Of a DNA stretch of 19,855 nucleotides, positions 1 through 6,807 are shown piece by piece. The stretch's first letter is position 1; each line of letters begins with the position of its first letter. Below the pieces are notes generated by a model, which had not been told where the DNA came from, did not search any database, and saw only the letters and a program-made list of their open reading frames with translations. The DNA comes from an uncultured Eggerthellaceae bacterium (GTDB lineage Bacteria > Actinomycetota > Coriobacteriia > Coriobacteriales > Eggerthellaceae). Location: positions 1 through 19,855 of the forward strand of contig CAKTWD010000020.1 in the NCBI GenBank assembly GCA_934630485.1, read 5' to 3'. A program made the translations under genes and the position numbers.

Positions 1-1540
1 GACCCTTAGCCTTGTTGTCCATCTGAAGGGCGGTAATGCCCTCGGTGGTTCCGGTGACCTTGAAGTCCATATCGCCGAAGAAGTCCTCGAGACCCTGGAT
101 GTCGGACAGGATGACGACGCCGTCGTCCTCCTTGATAAGGCCCATCGCGATACCAGAGACAGGTGCCTTCAGCGGAACGCCTGCGTCCATAAGGGCAAGA
201 GTAGAGCCACAAGTAGAAGCCATCGAAGAGGAACCGTTGGACTCCATGACCTCGGAAACGACGCGGATTGTGTACGGGAAATCGTCCTCGGAAGGAATGA
301 CCGGCTTCAAAGCGCGCTCGGCGAGTGCGCCATGGCCGACCTCGCGACGCTTCGGGGAACCCATGCGACCGGTTTCGCCGGTGCAGTAAGGCGGGAAGTT
401 GTAGTGATGCATATAACGCTTGGAGTCGACGGGCTCGAGCGTGTCGAGGCGCTGGGCCTCGTTGAGCATGCCGAGGGTGCAGACGGAAAGAACTTGAGTC
501 TGGCCGCGCTGGAAAAGACCCGAACCATGAACACGCGGGAGATAACCGGGCTTGATGTACAGAGGCCTGATTTCGTCTGCCTTACGGCCATCTGCGCGCT
601 CACCGGTTTCGATGATCATGCGACGCATGGCATGCTTCTCAAGGGACTTGAGGGCGGCCGCGATATCGGCGCTCCAAGCGGAAAGCTCTTCCTCGGTGAA
701 TTTCTCGGCCTTGATGCGAGCCTTAAGATCGTCAACCTTGCCCATGCGAGCCTGCTTGTCGGCGTCCTTAAGGGCTGCGGACATTTCATCGAAGAAGGGA
801 TCGACGCGTTCGGCGATGGAGGCGTCGGGAACGTGGATGCTCCATTCTTTCTTCTCGATGGTGCACTTGTCGAGGAAACGCTGCTGGGCAGCGCAGAACT
901 CGGCGATGGCGGTCTGGCCGAACGACATGGCTGCAAGCATGTCCTCCTCGGCGATTTCCTCGCCGCCGGCCTCGATCATGCTGATGTACTCGGTGGTGCC
1001 GGCGATGACCAGGTCAAGATCGGAATTTTCCTGTTCCTGGTACGTGGGGTTGCAGATAAAGTCGCCGGTGTCCTTGTCGCGACCAACGCGCACACAGGCA
1101 ACGGGGCCATCGAAGGGGGCGGAAGCGAGCATCAGAGATGCAGATGCACCTGCAACGCAAATGGTGTCAATGGGGTTGGTGTGGTCTGCGACCAAGGTGG
1201 TTGCGACGACGTGAACCTCATGCTTGAAGCCGTCGACGAAGCCAGGACGGATCGGGCGGTCGATCATGCGTGCGGTAAGGGTGCCCTTCTCGGAAGGACG
1301 AGCCTCGCGCTTAAGGTAGCCGCCGGGAATGCGGCCGACGGCGTACATCTTCTCGATGTAGTCGACGGTCAGCGGGAAGAAGTCGTAATCTTTCTCTTCC
1401 TTCGAAATGACGGAAGTCACCAAGACGGTGGTGTCGCCCTGAGTGCACAGCACAGCACCCGAAGCCTGCTTGGCAAGTTCGCCCGTTTCCAAACGGTACT
1501 GCTTGCCGTAGAGCTCGAAGGACTCGACGATTTTCTCCAT
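1..1540 (-). CDS. pnp: Polyribonucleotide nucleotidyltransferase (PNPase), N-terminal 513 codons; runs off the left edge
   Basis: PNPase is the phosphorolytic 3'-5' exoribonuclease of mRNA decay. The frame starts at ATG 1540 (MEKIVESFELYGKQYRLETG) and stays open to base 1, ending inside the typical ITALQMDNKAKG stretch. Visible parts are the first RNase PH domain (SGAVLCTQGDTTVLVTSV near residues 27-45, then the RPSEKGTLTARMIDRPIRPGF stretch near 80-100), the helical linker, and the second RNase PH domain from about residue 300 (RADGRKADEIRPL, HGSGLFQRGQTQVL, RREVGHGALAERALKPVIP). The KH and S1 RNA-binding domains must lie outside the window. The start has only a weak purine-rich ribosome site. 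It follows rpsO, the classical rpsO-pnp order, across a 168-base spacer holding a terminator and two hairpins. Identity is secure; the edge truncation is an artefact of the window. Confidence 0.97.
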   Translation of the reverse strand, partial: MEKIVESFELYGKQYRLETGELAKQASGAVLCTQGDTTVLVTSVISKEEKDYDFFPLTVDYIEKMYAVGRIPGGYLKREARPSEKGTLTARMIDRPIRPGFVDGFKHEVHVVATTLVADHTNPIDTICVAGASASLMLASAPFDGPVACVRVGRDKDTGDFICNPTYQEQENSDLDLVIAGTTEYISMIEAGGEEIAEEDMLAAMSFGQTAIAEFCAAQQRFLDKCTIEKKEWSIHVPDASIAERVDPFFDEMSAALKDADKQARMGKVDDLKARIKAEKFTEEELSAWSADIAAALKSLEKHAMRRMIIETGERADGRKADEIRPLYIKPGYLPRVHGSGLFQRGQTQVLSVCTLGMLNEAQRLDTLEPVDSKRYMHHYNFPPYCTGETGRMGSPKRREVGHGALAERALKPVIPSEDDFPYTIRVVSEVMESNGSSSMASTCGSTLALMDAGVPLKAPVSGIAMGLIKEDDGVVILSDIQGLEDFFGDMDFKVTGTTEGITALQMDNKAKG

Positions 1541-1596
1541 GTTGTTTTCTTCTCTTTCTTCGTTCCATCTGCCCTATTGCTGATGGAGTCTTCTTC

Positions 1597-1646
1597 GGCA
1601 ATGCTACTTTCGTTTCGCATTGCCACGACGGGCAAGACCCTTGCCC
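1597..1646 (-). promoter_or_regulatory. Two adjacent hairpins in the pnp leader
   Basis: Two inverted repeats lie between the rpsO terminator and the pnp start. The first pairs GGCAATGC (1597-1604) with GCATTGCC (1617-1624), 8 bp with a 12-base loop. The second pairs GGGCAAG (1630-1636) with CTTGCCC (1640-1646), 7 bp with a 3-base loop. Neither is followed by a U-run on the minus strand, so they do not look like terminators. In Escherichia coli the pnp leader folds into stem-loops cut by RNase III and then degraded by PNPase as autoregulation; a similar role here is inference from position. Confidence 0.4.
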
Positions 1647-1675
1647 TGCCCGCCGTGTGCATCACCATCTAAACG

Positions 1676-1699
1676 AAAACCCGCCGGCAAGCGGGTTTT
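1676..1699 (-). terminator. Intrinsic terminator after rpsO
   Basis: Read on the minus strand, AAAACCCGC and GCGGGTTTT form a 9-bp stem with a 6-base loop (TTGCCG). The right arm ends in TTTT, followed by CGTTT. It begins nine bases after the rpsO TAA. It should end most rpsO transcripts, while read-through would supply pnp, as in the well-known rpsO-pnp arrangement. I saw no strong separate pnp promoter between this hairpin and base 1540. Confidence 0.85.
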
Positions 1700-1708
1700 C
1701 TGGCAAGT

Positions 1709-1996
1709 TTAGATGTTGTCGCGGATGCCGAGCTTTTTAATGAGAGCACGGTACTCATCGATGTTGCGGTTCTTGATGTACTTCAGAAGACCGCGACGCT
1801 TGCCGATGAGCTTCATCAGGCCACGACGAGAATGGTTGTCCTTTGCGTGGGTCCTGAGGTGCTCAGTGAGGTTGCGGATGCGCTCGGTGAGAATTGCAAC
1901 CTGGACTTCGACGGAGCCGGAATCGTTGGCGTCCTTGCCGAACTCTGCGATGAGCTCAGCGGTGCGCTCCTTGGTGATGCTCAGTTTATCTGCCAC
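1709..1996 (-). CDS. rpsO: 30S ribosomal protein S15
   Basis: S15 binds the central domain of 16S rRNA and is a primary assembly protein of the 30S platform. The 95-residue product covers the whole family length: an N-terminal MADKLSITKERTAELIAEFG, the conserved GSVEVQVAILTERI and LTEHLRTHAKDNHSRRGLM segments, and RRGLLKYIKNRNIDEYRALI near the end. The start codon is GTG at 1996, supported by an AAGGTGG ribosome site six bases upstream. A good promoter lies about 130 bases upstream and a terminator directly downstream. pnp follows. Confidence 0.98.
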   Translation of the reverse strand: MADKLSITKERTAELIAEFGKDANDSGSVEVQVAILTERIRNLTEHLRTHAKDNHSRRGLMKLIGKRRGLLKYIKNRNIDEYRALIKKLGIRDNI

Positions 1997-2122
1997 GATA
2001 AACCACCTTTCTGTGCTAGTGCACTGCCCTTTACGGGCGACTTGTACTTGGCTTTCTTCTGAGCCGCATGTGGTGGATATGCTGGCTAAGAGGAAAGACC
2101 ACTGCTGTTCAGCAGCATTTCA
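1997..2122 (-). promoter_or_regulatory. rpsO 5' leader with small hairpins
   Basis: If transcription starts just downstream of the promoter at 2123-2151, the rpsO mRNA carries a leader of about 120 bases. It contains GCCC(GTAAA)GGGC at 2026-2038, GTGC(ACTA)GCAC at 2013-2024 just upstream of the ribosome site, and a CTGCTG/CAGCAG inverted repeat near 2102-2115. S15 represses its own translation through leader structures in several phyla, and these differ between lineages, so an S15-binding leader is plausible. No known S15 leader class is recognisable by eye. Confidence 0.3.
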
Positions 2123-2151
2123 ATAATACGGAAAACGGGTTTGACGTGCAA
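2123..2151 (-). promoter_or_regulatory. Promoter of rpsO
   Basis: On the minus strand a -35 box TTGCAC (2146-2151) and a -10 box TATTAT (2123-2128) are separated by 17 bases, close to the sigma-A consensus TTGACA-N17-TATAAT. It sits in the gap between the TSCPD gene and rpsO and points at rpsO. Confidence 0.65.
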
Positions 2152-2211
2152 TGATGAGGCTGGTCGAACACAGCTTGCGCATAATTGGGGCAAGCTTGCT
2201 GGGAGTAAGCG

Positions 2212-2493
2212 CTACCCCTCGTTATTCGCTGCTTGCTGCTTCTCGTATTCGCGGATGGCGGCAAATCCGTGGACCATCTGATCGGAGCAGGACGTGGGTT
2301 TCTGACCGCAACGATTGCCCGCGAGAAGTTCGGTGAGCTCGTCGATGTTTCGACCTTCGACAAGCTTGGCCACAGCAAGGCCGTTGCCAGGGCAACCGCC
2401 TACGAATTCAACCTTCTTGACCGTGTCGCCATCGAGCTCGATGTTGATGTATTTTGCGCAAACGCCTTGCGTCTGATAGGTGTACATAGTCAT
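2212..2493 (-). CDS. Small TSCPD-domain protein (TIGR03905-like)
   Basis: This 93-residue protein begins MTMYTYQTQGVCAKYINIEL and has four spaced cysteines: C12, C34 (VGGCPGNGLAVAKLVEG), C62 (NRCGQKPTSC) and C69. The layout matches the small stand-alone TSCPD proteins (TIGR03905 type), whose domain is also found at the C-terminus of some ribonucleotide reductases and which has no firm biochemical function. The cysteines suggest metal or redox binding, an inference. The eponymous motif reads TSCSD rather than TSCPD. The start is ATG 2493 with a GGGGAG ribosome site about ten bases upstream; ATG 2487 is an alternative. The gene has its own promoter. A weak hairpin without a U-run (2172-2196) follows it. 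Confidence 0.85.
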   Translation of the reverse strand: MTMYTYQTQGVCAKYINIELDGDTVKKVEFVGGCPGNGLAVAKLVEGRNIDELTELLAGNRCGQKPTSCSDQMVHGFAAIREYEKQQAANNEG

Positions 2494-2529
2494 TGTTTCA
2501 ACTCTCCCCTTCTAGAATCGACTCGGGCG

Positions 2530-2561
2530 ATTATACACAGAAGACAGATCGTTCATGTCGA
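2530..2561 (-). promoter_or_regulatory. Candidate promoter of the TSCPD gene
   Basis: A perfect TATAAT (2530-2535, minus strand) lies 36 bases upstream of the ATG at 2493, in the gap after recO. The best -35-like match upstream is TCGACA (2556-2561), but the spacer is 20 bases, longer than ideal. The -10 is convincing and the -35 is uncertain. Confidence 0.45.
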
Positions 2562-2577
2562 GGGGTTTCCTAACGCG

Positions 2578-3345
2578 TCAAAATAAGCCGCAGGTGAATA
2601 AGAAATTCAAGGACTTGAGGTTCTTCCCGATATGCACACGCGACCATTGCTGAGCGAATTGCAGCACCTGAAAAGAAACCATGGGATCCGGATCGACGCT
2701 CATGAGATCCTTGAATGTTGACATGAGGAACGTGTGGGTCCATGCTATGTCGTTGGCGGACATGAGATGGGTTTCGGTCAGCGTGCGGCAATTATCGCAA
2801 ACGACGCCGCCATCGATATCCGAAATACAAACGTTGTCGTAATGCTCAAGTTCAAGGGGCATTCCGCAAAAGACGCAATGATCGAGCGAAGGTTTGAATC
2901 CGACCATCCCCATGATCTTTATGAGACTGGCGGCGCAAAGGGTCACAGCTTGGGAGGGCGATGAGTCGCCCATTGCGGAAAATGCGGCGCACGCAAGGGC
3001 GAACAGGCGCGGGTCTTCCAGGCCTTCTTGGGATACGGTGTCAAGAAGCTCCGCGATAGGTGCAGCGCATGCGGTATGCTCGATGTCTGATCTCACGCTG
3101 TCGTTCGATGAACGCAAACGTGCTTCTTTGATGATGTCGAGGGATTTGCCTCGTGCGCAATGGATATCAGCTTCGGAGTAGACCTCCAAACGTGCCGATA
3201 AACTGCTTGAAGGCTTTCTCGCTCCCTTTGCGACGCATCGCAGCTGAGACCCGTTGTCGGCAAGAAGCGTCACAATCAGGTCAGATTCACCCAAGGGCGT
3301 TTTGCGAAGCACGAGGACATGCGCGTTATACAGTTCGGTTGACAT
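2578..3345 (-). CDS. recO: DNA repair protein RecO
   Basis: RecO works with RecF and RecR to load RecA onto SSB-coated single-stranded DNA in recombinational repair. The 255-residue product has the family layout: an N-terminal OB-fold (YNAHVLVLRKTPLGESDLIVTLL), a central helical region, and a zinc-finger-like pair C157-x2-C160 (CVFCG) and C183-x2-C186 (CDNCR). The C-terminal stretch FKDLMSVDPDPMVSFQVL fits the family. It starts at ATG 3345, 22 bases after the stop of the PASTA gene, with no clear Shine-Dalgarno sequence, so it may depend on coupling to that gene. era, a frequent neighbour of recO, lies one gene further upstream. Confidence 0.95.
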   Translation of the reverse strand: MSTELYNAHVLVLRKTPLGESDLIVTLLADNGSQLRCVAKGARKPSSSLSARLEVYSEADIHCARGKSLDIIKEARLRSSNDSVRSDIEHTACAAPIAELLDTVSQEGLEDPRLFALACAAFSAMGDSSPSQAVTLCAASLIKIMGMVGFKPSLDHCVFCGMPLELEHYDNVCISDIDGGVVCDNCRTLTETHLMSANDIAWTHTFLMSTFKDLMSVDPDPMVSFQVLQFAQQWSRVHIGKNLKSLNFLFTCGLF

Positions 3346-3367
3346 GGTCTTGAATACTGAGGGCTAT

Positions 3368-4825
3368 CTACGATGAAGTAATCGAAGAAACGGTGTTGCT
3401 TTCGGTCCAGACGATAGTCCCTGAAACGGTTCTCGTGGTGCCGGAGAGGCGTTCTCCAAACAGCGACACGAACGGCGTGGCCGTCATGGTGTAGGTAGTT
3501 TTGTCGTCTCCGACGTATTGCACCGAGTCAAGCGACGAAATTGAATAGCTAACGCCCGAGATGTCGATGGTGGAACCAGCGGCAAGAAGGCTACGCGTTG
3601 CAGAGATAAGCTCGGCACTGCGAACCCTGGTGACATTGATGGTGACGACGGTGTCGCTTTTAACCTTCTCTTTGGCAGCAGGCTGAGTTCCGAGGATGGT
3701 TCCGTCAGGATATTGCTCGGAGTTGGTGTAATACACCTGATAGGTCAGACCGGCATCGTTAATTGCCTTTTGTGCTTCGGAAAGAGACATTCCGGACACG
3801 TCGGGTACGCAATAGGGTTGGGCGACCTCGATCTCAATGGCAGTCGATCCCTTCGCACGGGTGTTTGGCTCGGGCGTGATGGAGAGGATCTTGTTTTCTT
3901 CCTCGTCGGAATTGACGAAGGTGTACGTGACGTTCTCGAACCCTTCTGCGGCAATGGCAGATTTGGCTTCGTCAACGGACTTGCCAACGACGTCGGGAAC
4001 GAAACGATGAGTGGTGATGTGGATGACTACTTCAGATCCTTCGGCCAGGCGTGAATTGCCTTCAGGATCCTCGACAAGGACGATGCCCTCTTTGTCGTCG
4101 GATTTCACCTGGGTGGAGCGTACGGCAAAGCCCTTTGCTTGAAGGGTTTCGGTAGCTTCGCTTTCGGACATGCCGGTTACGTCGGGGACGGATTTGCCGC
4201 CCCAGATCTCCATAGCGTAGGTGACTCCAGCGACAACGGCGAGAGCGATCACGATGGTCGCGATAATTGCAAAAATGGTCTTCTTGGAAGGCTTATTCGC
4301 GTCCTTTGAAGAAGAGATTCGGAAATCGGTGCTCTTTGGCGCAGATTGGTCGGCTTCGATGACAGGCATTTCCATAGTTGCACCATCGCGCCAGTCAGGT
4401 TTGGGCGCAACGGATGCAGACGCCACAACGCGATCGTTTCCGCTGTCACCCTGAGGCTTGGTTGTACCATTAAGGCCGAGGTTGGAGAGATTAAGCGTCA
4501 TGTCAGCGGAATTTTGGGAGCTCTCCTCGTTCTTGGCTTGCGGCTCGCTGGTCAGCTCGCCCTGATCGACGTTCGGTTCGTCGAGGGCTTCTTCGTCCTT
4601 GGCGTTGTCGTCGGCGATTGAGGTCTCGATATCAGAATCAGGAAGTTCAACCGGCTCATGAACGGAAACAGGCTGTTCGTCAGAGGATGCAGATTCGCCT
4701 CTGGAAGCCTTCTCCTCTAGTGAAGGAAGATCGAGCTTATTCGTGGACTGAGAAAGGGGGAATCCGCAGGCATCGCAGAACTTGGCGCCTTCGCGGTTTT
4801 CGTTGTTGCAGTTAGGGCAAATCAT
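3368..4825 (-). CDS. Zinc-ribbon, single-pass membrane protein with three PASTA domains
   Basis: The 485-residue protein is modular. Residues 1-22 form a zinc ribbon (C3, C6, C17, C20). Residues about 25-180 are acidic, Ser/Asp/Glu-rich and probably disordered. Residues about 183-205 are one hydrophobic membrane segment preceded by SKK, predicting a cytoplasmic N-terminus. Three PASTA repeats follow (about 212-272, 275-337 and 339-399), each opening with VPDV and carrying the G-x-S/x-EA helix signature. Residues 400-485 are an extracellular tail with no family I recognise. PASTA domains usually bind muropeptides or lipid II and sit on PknB/StkP-type kinases or PBPs; there is no kinase or transpeptidase here. 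Start ATG 4825 has an AAGGAG site ten bases upstream. Domain calls are firm; the role (cell-wall sensing or a kinase partner) is inference. Confidence 0.9.
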   Translation of the reverse strand: MICPNCNNENREGAKFCDACGFPLSQSTNKLDLPSLEEKASRGESASSDEQPVSVHEPVELPDSDIETSIADDNAKDEEALDEPNVDQGELTSEPQAKNEESSQNSADMTLNLSNLGLNGTTKPQGDSGNDRVVASASVAPKPDWRDGATMEMPVIEADQSAPKSTDFRISSSKDANKPSKKTIFAIIATIVIALAVVAGVTYAMEIWGGKSVPDVTGMSESEATETLQAKGFAVRSTQVKSDDKEGIVLVEDPEGNSRLAEGSEVVIHITTHRFVPDVVGKSVDEAKSAIAAEGFENVTYTFVNSDEEENKILSITPEPNTRAKGSTAIEIEVAQPYCVPDVSGMSLSEAQKAINDAGLTYQVYYTNSEQYPDGTILGTQPAAKEKVKSDTVVTINVTRVRSAELISATRSLLAAGSTIDISGVSYSISSLDSVQYVGDDKTTYTMTATPFVSLFGERLSGTTRTVSGTIVWTESNTVSSITSS

Positions 4826-4870
4826 GAAGCCGAATCTCCTTTTTCGCGCTTTGACTTCATTGTAAAGGTA

Positions 4871-4896
4871 AATAGGGCGAACATGTTCGCCCTATT
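4871..4896 (-). terminator. Perfect palindrome, probable terminator of the hrcA-era operon
   Basis: A perfect 26-base palindrome, with arms AATAGGGCGAAC and GTTCGCCCTATT around AT, lies 36 bases after the era stop. As RNA it would form a strong stem of about 11 bp. The minus-strand sequence after it (TACCTTTAC) is only moderately U-rich, so termination is likely but not textbook. A TACAAT that could serve as the -10 of the PASTA gene lies just downstream (4859-4864), so the palindrome may instead, or also, be an operator. Confidence 0.5.
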
Positions 4897-4931
4897 CGTT
4901 TCGATTTCATCTCCCCTATTCCTGCAAACGT

Positions 4932-5858
4932 TTATGCGCCTTCGCCGTATCCGAAACGACGGATTTGGGAGGCATCGCGTCGCCAGTTCTTCTTAACTTT
5001 AACGGAAAGGTCAAGGAACACTTTGGTACCCAGCAGTTGTTCGAGATCGACGCGAGCCTCCGTGCCGATCTTCTTGATGGCGCTACCGCCCTTGCCGATG
5101 ATGATTCCCTTTTGACTGTCGCGTTCGACGTAAACGATGGCGGTGATGCCATTGGTTTTGTTTCGCTTGTTGTAACGCATCTCCTCGACCTTCACGCCGA
5201 TGGCGTGAGGTACCTCGTCGTGAAACGATCGGAGGATCTTTTCACGGATGAACTCGGCAATGACGACCTCGATAGGCTGATCGGTTTCCATATCGTCGGG
5301 GAACCACTTCGGGCCCTCGGGCAAGAGAGCCGCGATGTCGCTGACCAGGTTTTCCACGCCCTCTCCGGTTTCGCCGGAGCAAACCATCACGGCGTCCCAA
5401 TCAGCTAGTTGTCGTGCTTTTTCCATTTGGGCGGCAAGTTGCTCTTCGTTGACGAGGTCGCATTTTGACAGTACGAGGATTTTAATGGCACGAACGGAAT
5501 TGAGCTGAGACGCAACCCATTCATCGCCCCTTCCCACTTCCTTAGAGCTGTCGACAAGCATGCATACGGCATCGACATCTTCAAGAGATTTCAGCGCGGA
5601 TGTGTTCAGCTCTTCGCCCAGGGCGTCATGTGGTTTATGAAGACCTGGGGTGTCAACGAGAATCATCTGGAAATCATCGCGAGTGAGAACGGCGCGAAAG
5701 CGATGGCGCGTTGTTTGCGCGGTGTTTGAGGTGATGGCGATTTTTTTGCCCATGATGTTGTTGATGAGGGTGGATTTACCGGCGTTCGGCCTGCCGACGA
5801 ACGTGACGAAGCCCGACCTGAATTCCCTATCTTCAACATGACCCATTGTGGATGCCAT
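4932..5858 (-). CDS. era: GTPase Era
   Basis: Era is the KH-domain GTPase that binds the 3' end of 16S rRNA during 30S maturation. From ATG 5858 the product is 308 residues, the usual size. G1 is GRPNAGKST at residues 22-30, switch I lies at TTRHRFRA near 49-56, G3 is DTPG at 69-72, and G4 is SKCD. The C-terminal KH domain includes GIIIGKGGSAIKKIG and FLDLSVKVKKNWRRD. The frame is open upstream to 5894, but ATG 5858 is preferred because GAAAGGA lies five bases before it and the product then begins where Era proteins normally begin. It is the last gene of the hrcA-headed cluster, 28 bases after dgkA. Confidence 0.97.
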   Translation of the reverse strand: MASTMGHVEDREFRSGFVTFVGRPNAGKSTLINNIMGKKIAITSNTAQTTRHRFRAVLTRDDFQMILVDTPGLHKPHDALGEELNTSALKSLEDVDAVCMLVDSSKEVGRGDEWVASQLNSVRAIKILVLSKCDLVNEEQLAAQMEKARQLADWDAVMVCSGETGEGVENLVSDIAALLPEGPKWFPDDMETDQPIEVVIAEFIREKILRSFHDEVPHAIGVKVEEMRYNKRNKTNGITAIVYVERDSQKGIIIGKGGSAIKKIGTEARVDLEQLLGTKVFLDLSVKVKKNWRRDASQIRRFGYGEGA

Positions 5859-5886
5859 GGTGATCCTTTCTCTATGCGGAAGACGA

Positions 5887-6324
5887 TCAGGCAAGGCCGA
5901 TCATCAAGAGGATACGGGGAAGGAAAATTATGATACCGAGAGCCGCCGATGCGATTGCGACTAGATAAACGGCCCCTGCAGCACAGTCTTTAGCGCGTTT
6001 GGCAAGGATATGGTACTCGGGCGAAACGAGATCGACAACCGACTCAATGGCTGTGTTCATGCATTCCATGCCGATTACCGAACCAATGCAAAGACAAACG
6101 ACAGCCCATTGCGTGACGCTGATCTTTAGGATGAAGCCCAAAGCTATTGCGATTACGGCGAACACAAGATCGATTCTTACGTTGCGTTGGGTTTTCATCG
6201 CGTAGGCGATTCCTGCGCCCGCGTTTTTGAAGGCTTTTGCTAACGAATAATCCGAACGGTCGTTGCTGCCGCTCTCTCGGACGTAATGGGTGTCTTCGTT
6301 TTGGTTGTCTATCTTCATCGCCAT
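5887..6324 (-). CDS. dgkA: DgkA-family diacylglycerol/undecaprenol kinase
   Basis: This 145-residue integral membrane kinase belongs to the small trimeric DgkA family. Gram-positive members usually phosphorylate undecaprenol to recycle the cell-wall lipid carrier. Signature segments are SLAKAFKNAGAGIAYAMKTQRNVRIDL, the catalytic MECMNTAIESVVDLVSPEYH and AKRAKDCAAGAVYLVAI. Three hydrophobic helices fall at about residues 52-70, 73-90 and 115-142. The N-terminal 28 residues are polar and longer than in minimal family members. It starts at ATG 6324, six bases after the ybeY stop, with no clear ribosome site, implying coupling; ATG 6318 is also possible. Undecaprenol rather than diacylglycerol as substrate is inference from Gram-positive relatives. 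Confidence 0.92.
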   Translation of the reverse strand: MAMKIDNQNEDTHYVRESGSNDRSDYSLAKAFKNAGAGIAYAMKTQRNVRIDLVFAVIAIALGFILKISVTQWAVVCLCIGSVIGMECMNTAIESVVDLVSPEYHILAKRAKDCAAGAVYLVAIASAALGIIIFLPRILLMIGLA

Positions 6325-6330
6325 ACCAGT

Positions 6331-6798
6331 CTAGCGAGCGAATGGCCTGCCGTAAAAGGAGCTTAGCAATGCGCGCTCCTTGCCTTCCATAATCTCGGCT
6401 TCGTCTTCTTCCATGTGATCGTATCCGCACAAATGCAAAAGGCCATGGACGATGAGAAGGCTCACTTCATCTTCGAAAGATGTCCCGAACTCTCGTGCCT
6501 GCGCTTCAGCAACATCGGGTGCGATGACGATATCGCCAAGTTCATACACTTCGAATTCGGGGCATGCGAATCCTTCGTCTTCTACACCGTCGCACTCAAA
6601 AGAAAGAACGTCGGTGACCAGGTCGACGCCCCGATAGTCGTTGTTGAGCGTTTTAATCGAGTCGTTGTCGACGAAGTTGATGGAGACCTCCGTCGATTCA
6701 GGCTTGTTTTCGCTCGAGATGACAAACGTCGCAAGTTTTTCAACGGGTACGTTCTCGAGTGCGTCTTCGCGGTAGTCGGCATTGATGGTGATTTCCAT
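6331..6798 (-). CDS. ybeY: Endoribonuclease / rRNA maturation factor YbeY
   Basis: YbeY is a zinc-dependent endoribonuclease needed for 16S rRNA 3' processing and 70S quality control. The 155-residue product carries the metal-binding motif HGLLHLCGYDH, with H118, H122 and H128, preceded by LGDIVIAPDVAEAQAREFG. The conserved VDLVTDVLSF segment is near residues 58-67. Start ATG 6798 has an AGGGGG ribosome site that overlaps the TAG stop of mtaB (gap nine bases), so translation is probably coupled. Its position close to era is common and fits their shared role in 30S maturation. Confidence 0.97.
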   Translation of the reverse strand: MEITINADYREDALENVPVEKLATFVISSENKPESTEVSINFVDNDSIKTLNNDYRGVDLVTDVLSFECDGVEDEGFACPEFEVYELGDIVIAPDVAEAQAREFGTSFEDEVSLLIVHGLLHLCGYDHMEEDEAEIMEGKERALLSSFYGRPFAR

Positions 6799-6807
6799 GC
6801 TATCCCC

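Noticed and set aside
332..1672. A 446-codon open frame on the plus strand opposite pnp
   Set aside because: It is the antisense shadow of pnp, whose minus-strand translation is unmistakable PNPase; the plus frame has no domain pattern and no ribosome site.
1997..2211. Possible tRNA or other RNA gene in the 215-base gap upstream of rpsO
   Set aside because: No T-arm GGTTCGA-type sequence or cloverleaf could be drawn; the gap is explained by the promoter, the leader and a weak hairpin at 2172-2196.
4871..4896. LexA/SOS box reading of the palindrome centred on GAAC-AT-GTTC
   Set aside because: Gram-positive SOS boxes have four bases between GAAC and GTTC; here there are two, so the half-sites would be wrongly phased.
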